A stretch of DNA of 45,554 bases from JAISGQ01 sp045534445 (GCA_045534445.1 JAZSJQ010000044.1:1-45554), one strand, 5' to 3'; counted from the stretch's first letter, positions 24,032-32,550 are shown. Translations and numbers: made by a program. The notes: generated by a model from the sequence alone, not told the origin.

Positions 24032-24889
24032 TTACATATTGAACTCATTTTCGTGCTTTTTGAAGAAGTCAAAGTAGGCTCGGACATTTGAAAGCTCTGT
24101 CCATTCCTTTGTTTTTCCTCCATCGTCGAAATCGTATATCCTCGCACCTTTCATTGAAAGCAGGAAGGGCGAATGGGTCGCCATGATAATCTGACAGCCG
24201 AAGAAGCGGGCACAATTATATATAAACTCCGAAAGCTCCTGCTGCCGCTCGGGCGAAAGGCTGTTTTCAGGCTCATCCAGCAGATAAAGAGCGTTTTCCT
24301 CTATCTTCTGAGTAAAATACATAAACGCGCTTTCTCCGTTGGAGTTTTCCTTTACATTGTCCATCAGCCTTGTGCGGATATACCGGGATTTGCTTTTTCT
24401 CCTCGCAAGATTTATGTTTTTAAGCTTATCGTAATCATCCAAACTCTCAAGTCTGAAATCACTGTATTTATCTGACAACCATTGCTCAAAAAGCTCTGCG
24501 CGCTTTCCGTCTATACCTTCGTTGAGAGCGCGGACATCCAGCATATAGTCAAAAACATCGTCACTGGTTATGATCCTGCTGTGTTCAGGCACCGTCCTTC
24601 TTGTCTCTGCCTTGCATCTTGAAAGATAGTCCTCATAAAAGTTTGATCGATTATAGAGAGAATCACGTTTCAGGCTAAGCTTTTCAGCTATAATGTTAAG
24701 GGCAGTCGTTTTGCCGGAGCCGTTGCCTCCGTAGAATACCGTCACAGGCGCAAACTCAAGTTTCTCAATAAATCGTTGTGACAGTACTCTGAAAGGATAG
24801 TATGAATCAAAACAGGTTTCATGAATGTCCATTAAATATGAATCTTCATAGTCTTCCGATGCAAAACTGAAGCTTTCAAGATATATCAC
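24032..24889 (-). CDS. AAA ATPase (ABC/SMC-type, standalone)
   Basis: 285 residues from a GTG. Walker A GGNGSGKTTALNII (about 54-67), the signature-like NGESAFMYF (about 188-196), Walker B LYLLDEPENSLSPE (about 205-218) and the switch MATHSPFLLS. The insert between Walker A and the signature is helical and charged. Such ATPases resemble the ATPase half of OLD or RloC systems, but no nuclease domain or partner is present. It is the first gene of the minus-strand operon down to 20912. No convincing promoter was seen in the 160-nt gap to 25049. Confidence 0.85.
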   Translation of the reverse strand: MIYLESFSFASEDYEDSYLMDIHETCFDSYYPFRVLSQRFIEKLEFAPVTVFYGGNGSGKTTALNIIAEKLSLKRDSLYNRSNFYEDYLSRCKAETRRTVPEHSRIITSDDVFDYMLDVRALNEGIDGKRAELFEQWLSDKYSDFRLESLDDYDKLKNINLARRKSKSRYIRTRLMDNVKENSNGESAFMYFTQKIEENALYLLDEPENSLSPERQQELSEFIYNCARFFGCQIIMATHSPFLLSMKGARIYDFDDGGKTKEWTELSNVRAYFDFFKKHENEFNM

Positions 24890-25048
24890 AAACTCCCACC
24901 TTACTCTTAGGGTAACATAGCAACTCTTTCCAACATCAAGTCCTCTTTTTCAGAAACGCAACGAGCCTTATAAAGCATATCAGAAAGATTTTTCGATTCA
25001 CGCATTGCGCATTGTAATATAAAACGTCATTATTACACTTTGGCGTTT

Positions 25049-25783
25049 TTAATTGCATTCTTTTTCTAATGACAAAATCAGATTTTTAAGCTGCTTCCAG
25101 CTTTCCGCTATGAGAACATTGTCATCGGTGCACTCTCTCCTTGTCGTTCCGACATACATAACAGGAAACAAACCTGCACCTTTTGCGCCCGTTACATCTC
25201 CGTCATATCTGTCCCCAATATACCACACGTCTTCCGGCGGAAGGTCTGCCTTCTCAAGCGCAAGCTCAAATATACGTCTGTCGGGTTTTCTGAACATATA
25301 CTCACTTGTTGCTATTATAAACTCAAATGAATTTCCCTCTATCAGTCGATCTATACGCTCTTTTACAGCCTCACCGCAATATGAAATATTGCTTATTACC
25401 GCTGTGCGTATGCCCTGCTCTTTCAGAAATGCAATAAACTCAATTATACCCTCGGTAGGTACTCCCGGTGCGGCGGCATCCCAGAACACTCTGTCGATCT
25501 CCTCAGGAGTCAAGGGTATCTCTATGCCCTGGGATTCATACAGATATGCGGCAAATACACTGTTTGGCACTTCGATTCTATAAAGTTGTCGTCTTTCCTC
25601 TCCGTATCTGCCAAGCTCTTTATTCAGCGAGTCTGCACATTTCTGTATCTCCTCGGCGGTGCAGTTATACTTGTTTTTTACTGCATAGTTGAGCACTGCC
25701 TTAGTTCCTTTTACTCCGTCAAAGGACGGCTCATCTACAAGAGTCTGACCGTAGTCGAATATTATCATTTTCGGTTTCTTCAT
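25049..25783 (-). CDS. HAD family hydrolase
   Basis: 244 residues from the ATG at 25783 (AGGAACT upstream). HAD motifs: IIFDYGQTLVDEP (nucleophile Asp; the usual second Asp is Gly), AVISNIS (motif II), FRKPDRRIFE (motif III Lys) and WYIGDRYDGDVTGAKGAG (motif IV). Losing the second Asp of motif I is common in dehalogenase- or phosphonatase-like branches and may alter phosphatase activity. The cap domain is helical (about 35-105). Last gene of the rlmD operon. Substrate unknown. Confidence 0.88.
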   Translation of the reverse strand: MKKPKMIIFDYGQTLVDEPSFDGVKGTKAVLNYAVKNKYNCTAEEIQKCADSLNKELGRYGEERRQLYRIEVPNSVFAAYLYESQGIEIPLTPEEIDRVFWDAAAPGVPTEGIIEFIAFLKEQGIRTAVISNISYCGEAVKERIDRLIEGNSFEFIIATSEYMFRKPDRRIFELALEKADLPPEDVWYIGDRYDGDVTGAKGAGLFPVMYVGTTRRECTDDNVLIAESWKQLKNLILSLEKECN

Positions 25784-25808
25784 ATTGAGTTCCTGTTTAA
25801 TGCAAAGA

Positions 25809-26807
25809 TCATTCGGGCTGTTTAAGTCCATCGGCAAAGATGTTATCTCTCCAGACTATATTTTTGTTGTCACCTTTGTAGAGGGTCATATTCGGGCTGG
25901 TCTTTCTGAACATACAGTTCGAGACGATCACATCTCCGCTTCTGTGGTCGATTGCAGTTACATCGTCCATTCCGTAGCCATAGTTATTGAAGTAGCTGCA
26001 GCCGATAAGCCTTGCAGGCTCGGTTATAAGATATCCTGTTTTTCCTGTGTCGGCATAGCAATCGGTAAGGATTATATCATAGGAACTGAGGACAAAATTG
26101 ATGGAATCTACGAGCATTTCAGGAAGCTCGCCCTCATTTTTCGGGGGTATGGGGCCGCCCCACACATGGCATCTTGTAAGTCGGTTGGAGCCTCCGCCGA
26201 GCATTTCAAAGCCTCTTGTATAGTCAACGACAACACAATCGATAAAATGGCTGTCGCCGCCTGTGGAATATACACCCACATTGCCCGAAAGTCCCGGCAT
26301 GGTGCATTTGAAGTAAAGATTCTGAGCAACCAGTTCAAAGGTCCACATACTGTCATCGTCCTGTATGCGAAGACCGTATTTCTTTCCGTTTCTGAAGGAC
26401 ATATCGCGCATGGTAAAATGCTTGAAGCTGTTTAAGCACATACAGCTTGCAAGACCTGCGCCATCAATATAGCCGCCTGTGACAAAGAGGTTCCAGTCCT
26501 CGTCGTCATAGCCGTAATGAGGCTTTAAACACCAATTTACCTCTTCAAGACCGGGATATGACTTGGCGGCATCGTATTTGAGTACATAGTCCATTTCGCA
26601 TACTGCCTTGAGAACGGCAGATTTATGCATGAGAAGCGAACAGCAGTTGCTGATAACAATCGTTTCTGCTATTTCGTACACGCCCTTGGGAATGTACAGC
26701 ACTCCGCCTTCGCAGTCGCTGACAGCTCGCATTATGCGCTTTTCATCAGTAGTCTCTCCCTCCAGTCGCTTGTAATCAGCAAGGGTGATGTCGTAAACGT
26801 TGTTCAT
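25809..26807 (-). CDS. Right-handed beta-helix protein (pectate-lyase-like)
   Basis: 332 residues, TAGGAGG upstream. The N-terminus carries the capping motif of the pectate lyase 3 superfamily (GGVLYIPKGVYEIAETIVI). Successive coils follow: NLFVTGGYIDG, FKHFTMRDMSFRNG, AQNLYFKCTM, SHFIDCVVVDY, NRLTRCHVWGG, DIILTDCYADTG, ARLIGCSYFNNYG, DVIVSNCMF. No signal peptide is visible, so it is likely cytoplasmic. Beta-helix proteins of this kind include polysaccharide lyases, glycosidases and epimerases; the active site cannot be placed. It lies 20 nt after rlmD and 25 nt before the HAD gene. Confidence 0.82.
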   Translation of the reverse strand: MNNVYDITLADYKRLEGETTDEKRIMRAVSDCEGGVLYIPKGVYEIAETIVISNCCSLLMHKSAVLKAVCEMDYVLKYDAAKSYPGLEEVNWCLKPHYGYDDEDWNLFVTGGYIDGAGLASCMCLNSFKHFTMRDMSFRNGKKYGLRIQDDDSMWTFELVAQNLYFKCTMPGLSGNVGVYSTGGDSHFIDCVVVDYTRGFEMLGGGSNRLTRCHVWGGPIPPKNEGELPEMLVDSINFVLSSYDIILTDCYADTGKTGYLITEPARLIGCSYFNNYGYGMDDVTAIDHRSGDVIVSNCMFRKTSPNMTLYKGDNKNIVWRDNIFADGLKQPE

Positions 26808-26827
26808 ATTTTTCCTCCTAACAGTAA

Positions 26828-28201
26828 TCAGTTTCGCTCAAGGCACGCAACCGACTCAACATGAGCCGTTCTCGGGAACATATCTACAGCGGCAAGCCTC
26901 TTGGGCTTGTAGCCGCGCTCGGCAAAGAGCTTCATATCCCGTGCCAGGGTTGCAGGGTCACATGAGACATAGACAACTCTTTTGGGATTCATTTTACTTA
27001 TGGTATTGATAAGATCAATATCGCAACCCTTTCTCGGTGGGTCGAGGACGACCACGTCGGGGGTTATACCTTCTTCTCTGAGCTGTGCAGCGGCTGCAGC
27101 AGCATCACCTTCGATAAAGCGTGCGTTTTCTATGCCGTTGGCTTCTGCGTTTTTCCATGCGTCAGCCACCGCCTCGGGCACCACCTCTGCACCGATTATC
27201 TGCTTTGCGCGTTTTGCCATGGTGAGACCTATGGTGCCTGCACCGCAGTACATATCAAGGACGGTTTCATTTCCCGAAAGTCCTGCATATTCTGCGGCTT
27301 TATTATATAGTCTCTCCGCCTGCACGGGGTTGACCTGCAGGAAAGACAGGGGAGATATTCTGAAATCAACTCCGCAAAGCCGCTCGGTTATATACTCATT
27401 TCCCCACACAACACGGCATTTTCTGCCTGTTATGACATTGGTCTTTTCGGTATTGCGGTTTATAACTATACCACTGATTCTGTCACTTGCTTCTCTCAGC
27501 ATCTGCACAAGCAGGTCTTCATGGTGCAGACCGTTGCCATTGACAACGATGCAGACCATTATCTCACCCGTCAGAGCAGACGAACGCAGATAGAGATGGC
27601 GTACTCTTCCCTTGTGAGTGGTTTCGTTGTATATCTCTGTTTTTGTTTCGTCCACAAAACGCTTGAATGCCGCTTCTATTGCCGCAAACTCCTCGGGCTG
27701 AAGCAGACAGTCGGTACACTCAATAAGCCTGTGGCTGTGAGAAGCGAAAAACCCAAGCTGTAATTTCCCGCAGCCGTCGGCACGGCAGGGAAGCTGAGCC
27801 TTGTTTCTGTAGCGGTCAGGATTTTCTGCCGCGAGTATTTCCTCGCACTCGATATCAAGTCCGCCTATTCTCTTTACCGCGTCATTAACGCGCTGACGCT
27901 TGATATTCACTTCTTCCTCGTAGGAAATGTGGCGATAAACACAGCCGCCGCATTTTTTAAACTGAGGACAATCGGGCTCTATACGGCTTTCAGCAGGCTC
28001 CAGCACCTTGTCACACTTGCCGAAGCAGAAGCTTTTGCCTGTTTTGACAATAGTGCATTCGATGGTATCTCCCACTGCGGTCATGGGCACAAACACTGCC
28101 ATGCCTTCATATTTTCCAACGCCGCTTCCTTCTGCGGTCATTCCTGTTATGGAAAGGGTTATCTTCTGGTTTTTTCTCAAAACGCATATATCTTTTTTCA
28201 T
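26828..28201 (-). CDS. rlmD: 23S rRNA (uracil-C5)-methyltransferase, RlmCD/RumA type
   Basis: 457 residues from the ATG at 28201. N-terminal TRAM domain (about 1-65, GSGVGKYEGMAVFVP), a four-cysteine Fe-S cluster site (CPQFKKCGGC plus a later Cys), then the methyltransferase: FLQVNPVQAERLY, VLDMYCGAGTIGLTMA for S-adenosylmethionine, DPPRKGCD, and YVSCDPATLARD with the catalytic Cys. It methylates uracils of 23S rRNA (U747/U1939 type). A second, TRAM-less member lies at 33926. Own promoter; first gene of a three-gene operon. Confidence 0.93.
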   Translation of the reverse strand: MKKDICVLRKNQKITLSITGMTAEGSGVGKYEGMAVFVPMTAVGDTIECTIVKTGKSFCFGKCDKVLEPAESRIEPDCPQFKKCGGCVYRHISYEEEVNIKRQRVNDAVKRIGGLDIECEEILAAENPDRYRNKAQLPCRADGCGKLQLGFFASHSHRLIECTDCLLQPEEFAAIEAAFKRFVDETKTEIYNETTHKGRVRHLYLRSSALTGEIMVCIVVNGNGLHHEDLLVQMLREASDRISGIVINRNTEKTNVITGRKCRVVWGNEYITERLCGVDFRISPLSFLQVNPVQAERLYNKAAEYAGLSGNETVLDMYCGAGTIGLTMAKRAKQIIGAEVVPEAVADAWKNAEANGIENARFIEGDAAAAAAQLREEGITPDVVVLDPPRKGCDIDLINTISKMNPKRVVYVSCDPATLARDMKLFAERGYKPKRLAAVDMFPRTAHVESVACLERN

Positions 28202-28239
28202 GTTCTGTTTTCCGTTCTTTTTTATTTTTTTCTTCTTGT

Positions 28240-28268
28240 ATTCTATCATTTTGGTGACTACACGTCAA
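28240..28268 (-). promoter_or_regulatory. Sigma-A promoter of the rlmD operon
   Basis: Minus strand: TTGACG, 17-nt spacer, TAGAAT, about 40 nt before the ATG. Confidence 0.8.
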
Positions 28269-28379
28269 TTATTGCATACTTTAATTGTAAGACAAATGTA
28301 AGATTACTCTCTCGATAATGTAAGATTCCTTTCGTATCATACAGGCACAAAGAAACAAACCCGAAAGGAACCGATCATT

Positions 28380-28676
28380 ATGAAAATCAGAAATCTTATC
28401 ATTATCGCTCTTATCTCCATTATCTGCCTCGCTGTGTGCGGCTGTTCATCGGAAGAACCTGTTTCCGAATCGCCTGACCTCGGCATAAACTGGGATTCTG
28501 TCATCGGTTACGTCCGCGCACTTGAGACAGGTGCGGAAAGCTTTATATTGACGGCAATATCCCGAATTACACCAAGGCATTCGTGCTCGAACTGTGATTC
28601 GGGCTTTTGCTTTCTCTTGACACGGCATATCTGCGGAATTATATTAATTATTAATACAGGCAAAAGAGGGGTATAT
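28380..28676 (+). pseudogene. Truncated lipoprotein gene remnant
   Basis: A good ribosome binding site (AAAGGAACC) and ATG start a lipoprotein signal peptide (MKIRNLIIIALISIICLAVC, lipobox LAVCGC, mature Cys22), followed by about 30 Ser/Glu/Asp-rich residues. After about residue 55 the sequence loses protein character (Cys-rich, with HSCSNCDSGFCF). By chance it stays open into the GNAT gene at 28677. A sigma-A promoter (28617-28645) lies inside the tail, so the GNAT gene does not need it. Most likely a lipoprotein gene whose 3' part was deleted; a real lipoprotein-GNAT fusion is less likely. Confidence 0.55.
28617..28645 (+). promoter_or_regulatory. Sigma-A promoter of the acetyltransferase operon
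   Basis: TTGACA (28617-28622), 17-nt spacer, TATATT (28640-28645), 31 nt before the GNAT ATG. Confidence 0.82.
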
Positions 28677-29117
28677 ATGGACATAAGGATAATGAACATT
28701 GATGATTATGATGCGGTCTATGCTCTCTGGCTTTCATGCGCGGGCATGGGGCTCAATAATCTTGACGATTCAAGGGAAGGCATTGAAAAATTCTTGAAGA
28801 GAAACCCCGACACCTGTTTTGTTGCGGAAATCGACGGACTGATCGTTGGTGTAATACTGGCAGGCAACGACGGGCGCAGAGGATATATCCACCACACTGC
28901 GGTGAATCCTCACTTCAGGAATCAGGGTATTGCAAAGGCACTGGTTGAGCGCGCACTGAAGGCTCTTGAAAACTGCGGAATAAACAAGGTCGCTCTTGTG
29001 GTTTTTGAGCGAAATGAAAGCGGCAATGCCTTCTGGGAAAAGATGGGCTTTACCGCCCGTGAAGACCTTGTCTACCGCAACAAAGCCATTGCTGAAATGA
29101 TAAGAATAGATACGTGA
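28677..29117 (+). CDS. GNAT acetyltransferase 1
   Basis: 146 residues from the ATG at 28677, preceded by AAAGAGGGG. GNAT fold: MDIRIMNIDDYDAVYALW start, strand FVAEIDGLIVGVILAG, acetyl-CoA pyrophosphate loop NPHFRNQGIAKALVERALKAL (motif A, Q/RxxGxA/G), then VALVVFERNESGNAFWEKMGF. It transfers an acetyl group from acetyl-CoA to an amine; substrate unknown. First of four GNAT genes in one operon; the open frame upstream belongs to a lipoprotein remnant. Confidence 0.88.
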   Translation: MDIRIMNIDDYDAVYALWLSCAGMGLNNLDDSREGIEKFLKRNPDTCFVAEIDGLIVGVILAGNDGRRGYIHHTAVNPHFRNQGIAKALVERALKALENCGINKVALVVFERNESGNAFWEKMGFTAREDLVYRNKAIAEMIRIDT

Positions 29118-29128
29118 GGTAAACCGCA

Positions 29129-29425
29129 ATGAAAGAAATACAAAGCTTTCTTGATGGCGAGGGACGCCTGACCGCCTTCCCCTCAAAGCGAAAGAAAAAG
29201 CTGTATGTGCTTATATATCTGTCACAGAAGTTTGAGCAGGGAAAGGTTTATACCGAGAAAGAAGTCAATGAGCTTCTCTGTCGCTGGCACACCTTCAATG
29301 ATCCTGCCACGCTGCGCCGTGAGCTTTATGATCACAGATTTATTGACAGAGATGCCAAAGGCAGCGAATACCGCCCTGCGGCGGTTCAGCCTACGATCGC
29401 GGAGCTTGAAAAACAGTACGGTTAA
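29129..29425 (+). CDS. DUF2087 protein
   Basis: 98 residues, GAGGTAA upstream. Clear DUF2087 pattern: FLDGEGRLTAFPSKRKKKLYVLIYLSQKF, YTEKEVNELLCRWHTFNDPATLRRELYDHRFIDRDAKGSEYR. The domain resembles a winged helix and is often found with ArsR-type or acetyltransferase genes, so a nucleic-acid-binding or regulatory role is plausible but unproven. It sits 11 nt after GNAT 1 and 17 nt before GNAT 2. Confidence 0.88.
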   Translation: MKEIQSFLDGEGRLTAFPSKRKKKLYVLIYLSQKFEQGKVYTEKEVNELLCRWHTFNDPATLRRELYDHRFIDRDAKGSEYRPAAVQPTIAELEKQYG

Positions 29426-29442
29426 TCGAAAGGAACAGAGAT

Positions 29443-29955
29443 ATGCTGAGACTGAGACCTTATGACAAAAGCGATGCCGCGCGCATCGTTTCATGGATAA
29501 AAGATGAGCTTTCCTTCAGAAAATGGGGCACGGACAGATTCCCCTCCTATCCCATTACGGCTGATGACCTGAATGCTCATTACGCTGACACCGATGAGAA
29601 TTTTTTCGCCATGACCGCATTTGACGAAAGCGGTGCTGTCGGTCAGCTTATCATGCGCTATCCTGACGAAGATAAAAGCCATCTGCGATTCGGCTTTATC
29701 ATTGTGGATGACAGCAAGCGCGGCTGCGGCTACGGTAAAGGAATGCTGAATCTTGCATTAGAGTATGCTTTCAGAATTTTGAAGGCTGACACTGTTTCAC
29801 TGGGCGTTTTTGAAAATAATCCCTCTGCACTGCACTGCTATGAGTCGGTGGGCTTCCGCGAAACAGGCAATTCATGGAGCTGCCGCATCATGGACGAGGA
29901 TTGGAAGTGCATTGAGCTGGCAGTCAGTGCAAAGGAGTATTATGAGAATATTTGA
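29443..29955 (+). CDS. GNAT acetyltransferase 2 (RimJ/RimL-like)
   Basis: 170 residues, AAAGGAAC upstream. RimJ/RimL-like layout: MLRLRPYDKSDAARIVSWIKDE, then GQLIMRYPDED, FGFIIVDDSKRGCGYGKGMLNLALEYAF (acetyl-CoA loop RGCGYG), VSLGVFENNPSALHCYESVGFRETG. Its 3' end overlaps the next gene by 14 nt, so translation is coupled. N-terminal acetylation of proteins or small-molecule acetylation are both possible. Confidence 0.88.
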   Translation: MLRLRPYDKSDAARIVSWIKDELSFRKWGTDRFPSYPITADDLNAHYADTDENFFAMTAFDESGAVGQLIMRYPDEDKSHLRFGFIIVDDSKRGCGYGKGMLNLALEYAFRILKADTVSLGVFENNPSALHCYESVGFRETGNSWSCRIMDEDWKCIELAVSAKEYYENI

Positions 29956-30391
29956 TTATTTTGAATGCGAAGGCAAAGTAAAATGGATAGAAAAAATCAG
30001 AGAATGCGACTGGAGTGCGGCAAAGTATCTCTCAGAGCTTCTGACCGAAAATCGATTTGACGAAATGCTTGGCAAAAACGGAAAGCTTTTTATTCTCGCC
30101 GACAATGAAAATATCGTATCCTTTGCAACTCTGACTAAAAAGGACTGCATCGACGATGACAGCCTTTATCCCTGGATAGGCTTTGTGTTCACCTCTCCCG
30201 ATCACAGAGGTCACCGATACAGTGAAAGGGTGATCGATGCCGCCTGCCATGCGGCAAAAGAACAGGGCTTTGACACTGTATATCTCGCAACTGACCATGT
30301 GGGCTTTTATGAGAAATATGGTTTTGAGTACATAAAAGATGCGCCTGACATACACGGAGAGGTAAGCAGGGTTTACCGAAAAGAGCTTTGA
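29942..30391 (+). CDS. GNAT acetyltransferase 3
   Basis: 149 residues from the ATG at 29942, four bases after AAGGAG and inside the end of GNAT 2. Motifs: FILADNENIVSFATLTKKD, IGFVFTSPDHRGHRYSERVIDAACHAA (acetyl-CoA loop RGHRYS), VYLATDHVGFYEKYGFEYI. The loop has His and Ser where Gly is typical, so acetyl-CoA binding may be slightly different. Substrate unknown. Confidence 0.85.
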   Translation: MRIFDYFECEGKVKWIEKIRECDWSAAKYLSELLTENRFDEMLGKNGKLFILADNENIVSFATLTKKDCIDDDSLYPWIGFVFTSPDHRGHRYSERVIDAACHAAKEQGFDTVYLATDHVGFYEKYGFEYIKDAPDIHGEVSRVYRKEL

Positions 30392-30419
30392 ATACGCAGA
30401 AAGATAGGGAGATATAAAT

Positions 30420-30854
30420 ATGATAAGAAAAATGGTAAAAGAAGATATCTCTTCCTGTGCAGAAATCCTCTGTCAGGTATATAACAATGAAATGTGGCAG
30501 TGCCGCTGGACGGTGGAAACCGCAAAGGCATATCTTGAAGATTTCTTCGATGGCAAGAAATTTGTCGGATTTGTCCTTGAATACAACGAAAAGATAATCG
30601 GTGCAATGTTTGCACATGAGAAAATCTGGTGGAACAACAGCGAGCTTTTTATTGAGGAGATGTTCGTTCTGCCCGAAATGCAGCGTCAGGGCTTCGGAAG
30701 CGCACTTATAAAGGCTGCTGAAGAATATGTGGCAGAGCACAAGCTGGCAGGACTTACACTTTCCACCAATAAATATGCGCCTGCACCAAATTTCTACCGC
30801 AAAAACGGTTTTCAGGACAACGAGTATATTATGTTCATGTACAAGGAAATGTAA
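30420..30854 (+). CDS. GNAT acetyltransferase 4
   Basis: 144 residues, AGGGAG upstream. MIRKMVKEDISSCAEILCQVYNNEMW start, GFVLEYNEKIIGAMFAHEKIWWNN, IEEMFVLPEMQRQGFGSALIKAAEEYV (canonical acetyl-CoA loop RQGFGS), LTLSTNKYAPAPNFYRKNGF. Resembles aminoglycoside/AAC(6')-like and other small-molecule acetyltransferases, but the residues are not specific enough to claim drug resistance. Last gene of the operon, followed at once by a terminator. Confidence 0.86.
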   Translation: MIRKMVKEDISSCAEILCQVYNNEMWQCRWTVETAKAYLEDFFDGKKFVGFVLEYNEKIIGAMFAHEKIWWNNSELFIEEMFVLPEMQRQGFGSALIKAAEEYVAEHKLAGLTLSTNKYAPAPNFYRKNGFQDNEYIMFMYKEM

Positions 30855-30891
30855 AAAACATCCGTCAGCAGTAATTGCTGACGGATGTTTT
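30855..30891. terminator. Strong bidirectional terminator
   Basis: A 16-bp perfect stem (30855-30870 with 30876-30891) with a GTAAT loop, A/T-rich at both ends. Serves the GNAT operon and the converging prolyl-tRNA editing gene. Confidence 0.92.
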
Positions 30892-30901
30892 TATTCGCTC
30901 T

Positions 30902-31384
30902 TTATATTTCCATAACGACAACTTTGTTTCCGATTTTTTCGATTGCTGAATAAAGTGACTCAAAGGAGATCCACACAGTTGCATTGTGCTCGTTGGGGTG
31001 AACACCGAGACGTTCTTTCCCTTCAAGCTTTTTGTCAAGCACCACCGTCACGCAATGCTCTGCGTCATTGAGCACTCCGAAGGGTGAAACACAGCCCGCT
31101 GTGACTCCGAGATACTTTTCAAGCCTTTCGGCAGAGGCAAAGCTGACCTTTCCTGCTTCAAGCTTTGCTCCCAGCTCCCTTAGATCCACTTTTGTATCAT
31201 TATCGGCAAGGATAAGAAAATGCTTCTTTCCCTTTGCGTCCCTTATGAAAAGATTCTTGCAAAGAGTTCCAAGCTGATGGAGCCCTTCTCTTACCATATC
31301 ATCCATTGTATACACAGGCTCATGCTCTGTTATTTCATATGCTATGTTCTCACTCTCAAGAAAGTCTATTACCTTTTCTCTCAT
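30902..31384 (-). CDS. Prolyl-tRNA editing protein (YbaK/ProX family)
   Basis: 160 residues, GGAGGTAA upstream. Family motifs: AYEITEHEPVYTMDDM, TLCKNLFIRDAKGKKHFLILAD, SAERLEKYLGVTAGCVSPFGVLND and GVHPNEHNATVWIS. ProX-type enzymes deacylate Ala-tRNA(Pro), or in the YbaK branch Cys-tRNA(Pro), in trans. The sequence looks closer to ProX (GCVSPFGVLND, HPNEHNATV). Full length. Own promoter at 31413-31440. Confidence 0.9.
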   Translation of the reverse strand: MREKVIDFLESENIAYEITEHEPVYTMDDMVREGLHQLGTLCKNLFIRDAKGKKHFLILADNDTKVDLRELGAKLEAGKVSFASAERLEKYLGVTAGCVSPFGVLNDAEHCVTVVLDKKLEGKERLGVHPNEHNATVWISFESLYSAIEKIGNKVVVMEI

Positions 31385-31412
31385 TCTGATTACCTCCGCA
31401 TTTTTTATTTTA

Positions 31413-31440
31413 ATTATATATCATATCGGTGTTTTTTCAA
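31413..31440 (-). promoter_or_regulatory. Sigma-A promoter for the tRNA editing gene
   Basis: Minus strand: TTGAAA (31440-31435), 16-nt spacer, TATAAT (31418-31413). Confidence 0.75.
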
Positions 31441-31448
31441 TGTCTGTA

Positions 31449-31477
31449 TTGCGTTTGATACAATATTTGGCTATAAT
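31449..31477 (+). promoter_or_regulatory. Sigma-A promoter for the aldo-keto reductase
   Basis: TTGCGT (31449-31454), 17-nt spacer, TATAAT (31472-31477). Divergent from the minus-strand promoter just to its left. Confidence 0.75.
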
Positions 31478-31506
31478 TTATTTATTAAATAACGGGAGAT
31501 GTGATT

Positions 31507-32496
31507 ATGTACAACGCAGAAAAAAGTCGATACGACAGCATGACCTATAACAGGTGCGGAAAAAGCGGACTTCTGCTTCCTGCGGTTTCTCTGGGACTCT
31601 GGCACAATTTCGGAGACTCTGCAAACATGGACAATATGAAAAAGCTTTGCTTCACCGCCTTTGACAACGGCATAACACACTTCGACCTTGCAAATAACTA
31701 CGGTCCTTCCGCAGGCAGTGCCGAGACGAATTTCGGGCGCATTCTTTCTTCTGACCTTATGCCCTACCGCGATGAGCTTATCATAAGCACAAAGGCAGGC
31801 TATGATATGTGGGAAGGGCCTTACGGCAACTGGGGAAGCAGAAAATATCTGCTGGCAAGCCTTGATCAGAGTCTTCTTCGCATGGGGCTTGACTACGTTG
31901 ATATCTTCGATCATCACCGCATGGATCCCGAAACTCCTCTTGAGGAGACCATGGGCGCTCTTGCTCAGGCTGTTATGAGCGGAAAAGCTCTGTATGTCGG
32001 TCTTTCAAACTATGACGGTGAGACTCTCGACCGTGCGACAAAAATCCTGAACGAACTTCACTGCCCCTTTATCATCAACCAGAATAAGTACTCGATTTTC
32101 GACAGAACCATCGAAAATAACGGTCTCAAGGAGACCTCCGCCGCACTCGGCAAGGGCATTATCTGCTTCAGCCCTCTTGCCCAGGGAATGCTTACAAACC
32201 GTTATCTCAACGGTATCCCCACCGACAGCAGAGTAAAAACAAGCGGCATATTCCTGAATGAAAGCGCTCTGACCGATGAGCGTCTCGAGCAGATACGCGC
32301 ACTTAACGATATCGCTGCTCAGCGCGGTCAGACTCTTGCTGAAATGGCTCTCGCCTGGATCCTCAGGGACGATGCAATAACAAGCGTACTTATCGGTGCT
32401 TCAAAAGCAGAGCAGATAATCGACAATATCGGCGCACTGAAAAACACCTCCTTCTCCGCCGATGAACTTGCACTGATAGACAGTATCTCCCTATAA
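31507..32496 (+). CDS. Aldo/keto reductase (YghZ/Gpr-like)
   Basis: 329 residues from the ATG at 31507 (CGGGAGA upstream; an in-frame GTG at 31501 overlaps the spacing region). NADPH-dependent (alpha/beta)8 barrel: ITHFDLANNYGPSAGSAE (catalytic Asp and Tyr), LIISTKAGYDMWEGPYG (catalytic Lys), YVDIFDHHRMDPETPLEETM, and the C-terminal cofactor site VLIGASKAEQI. The GPSAGSAETNFGRIL and WEGPYGNWGSRKYL segments are typical of L-glyceraldehyde 3-phosphate reductases. It may detoxify methylglyoxal or similar aldehydes. Monocistronic. Confidence 0.9.
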   Translation: MYNAEKSRYDSMTYNRCGKSGLLLPAVSLGLWHNFGDSANMDNMKKLCFTAFDNGITHFDLANNYGPSAGSAETNFGRILSSDLMPYRDELIISTKAGYDMWEGPYGNWGSRKYLLASLDQSLLRMGLDYVDIFDHHRMDPETPLEETMGALAQAVMSGKALYVGLSNYDGETLDRATKILNELHCPFIINQNKYSIFDRTIENNGLKETSAALGKGIICFSPLAQGMLTNRYLNGIPTDSRVKTSGIFLNESALTDERLEQIRALNDIAAQRGQTLAEMALAWILRDDAITSVLIGASKAEQIIDNIGALKNTSFSADELALIDSISL

Positions 32497-32503
32497 AAGC
32501 ATT

Positions 32504-32550
32504 GCCTATATGTAATATTTTAAAGCAATATTACATATAGGCGTTTCTTT
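32504..32550 (+). terminator. Terminator after the aldo-keto reductase
   Basis: A 16-bp perfect stem (32504-32519 with 32527-32542) with a 7-nt loop is followed by GTTTCTTTTT. Confidence 0.9.

Noticed and set aside
28286..28327. Three TGTAAGA motifs considered as Pho-type boxes
   Set aside because: Spacings (12 and 22 bp) and the lack of a phosphate-related gene make this too weak to list as a site.
28380..29117. Single lipoprotein-acetyltransferase fusion gene
   Set aside because: A consensus promoter and a ribosome binding site immediately before 28677 support an independent GNAT gene; the middle part lacks protein character.
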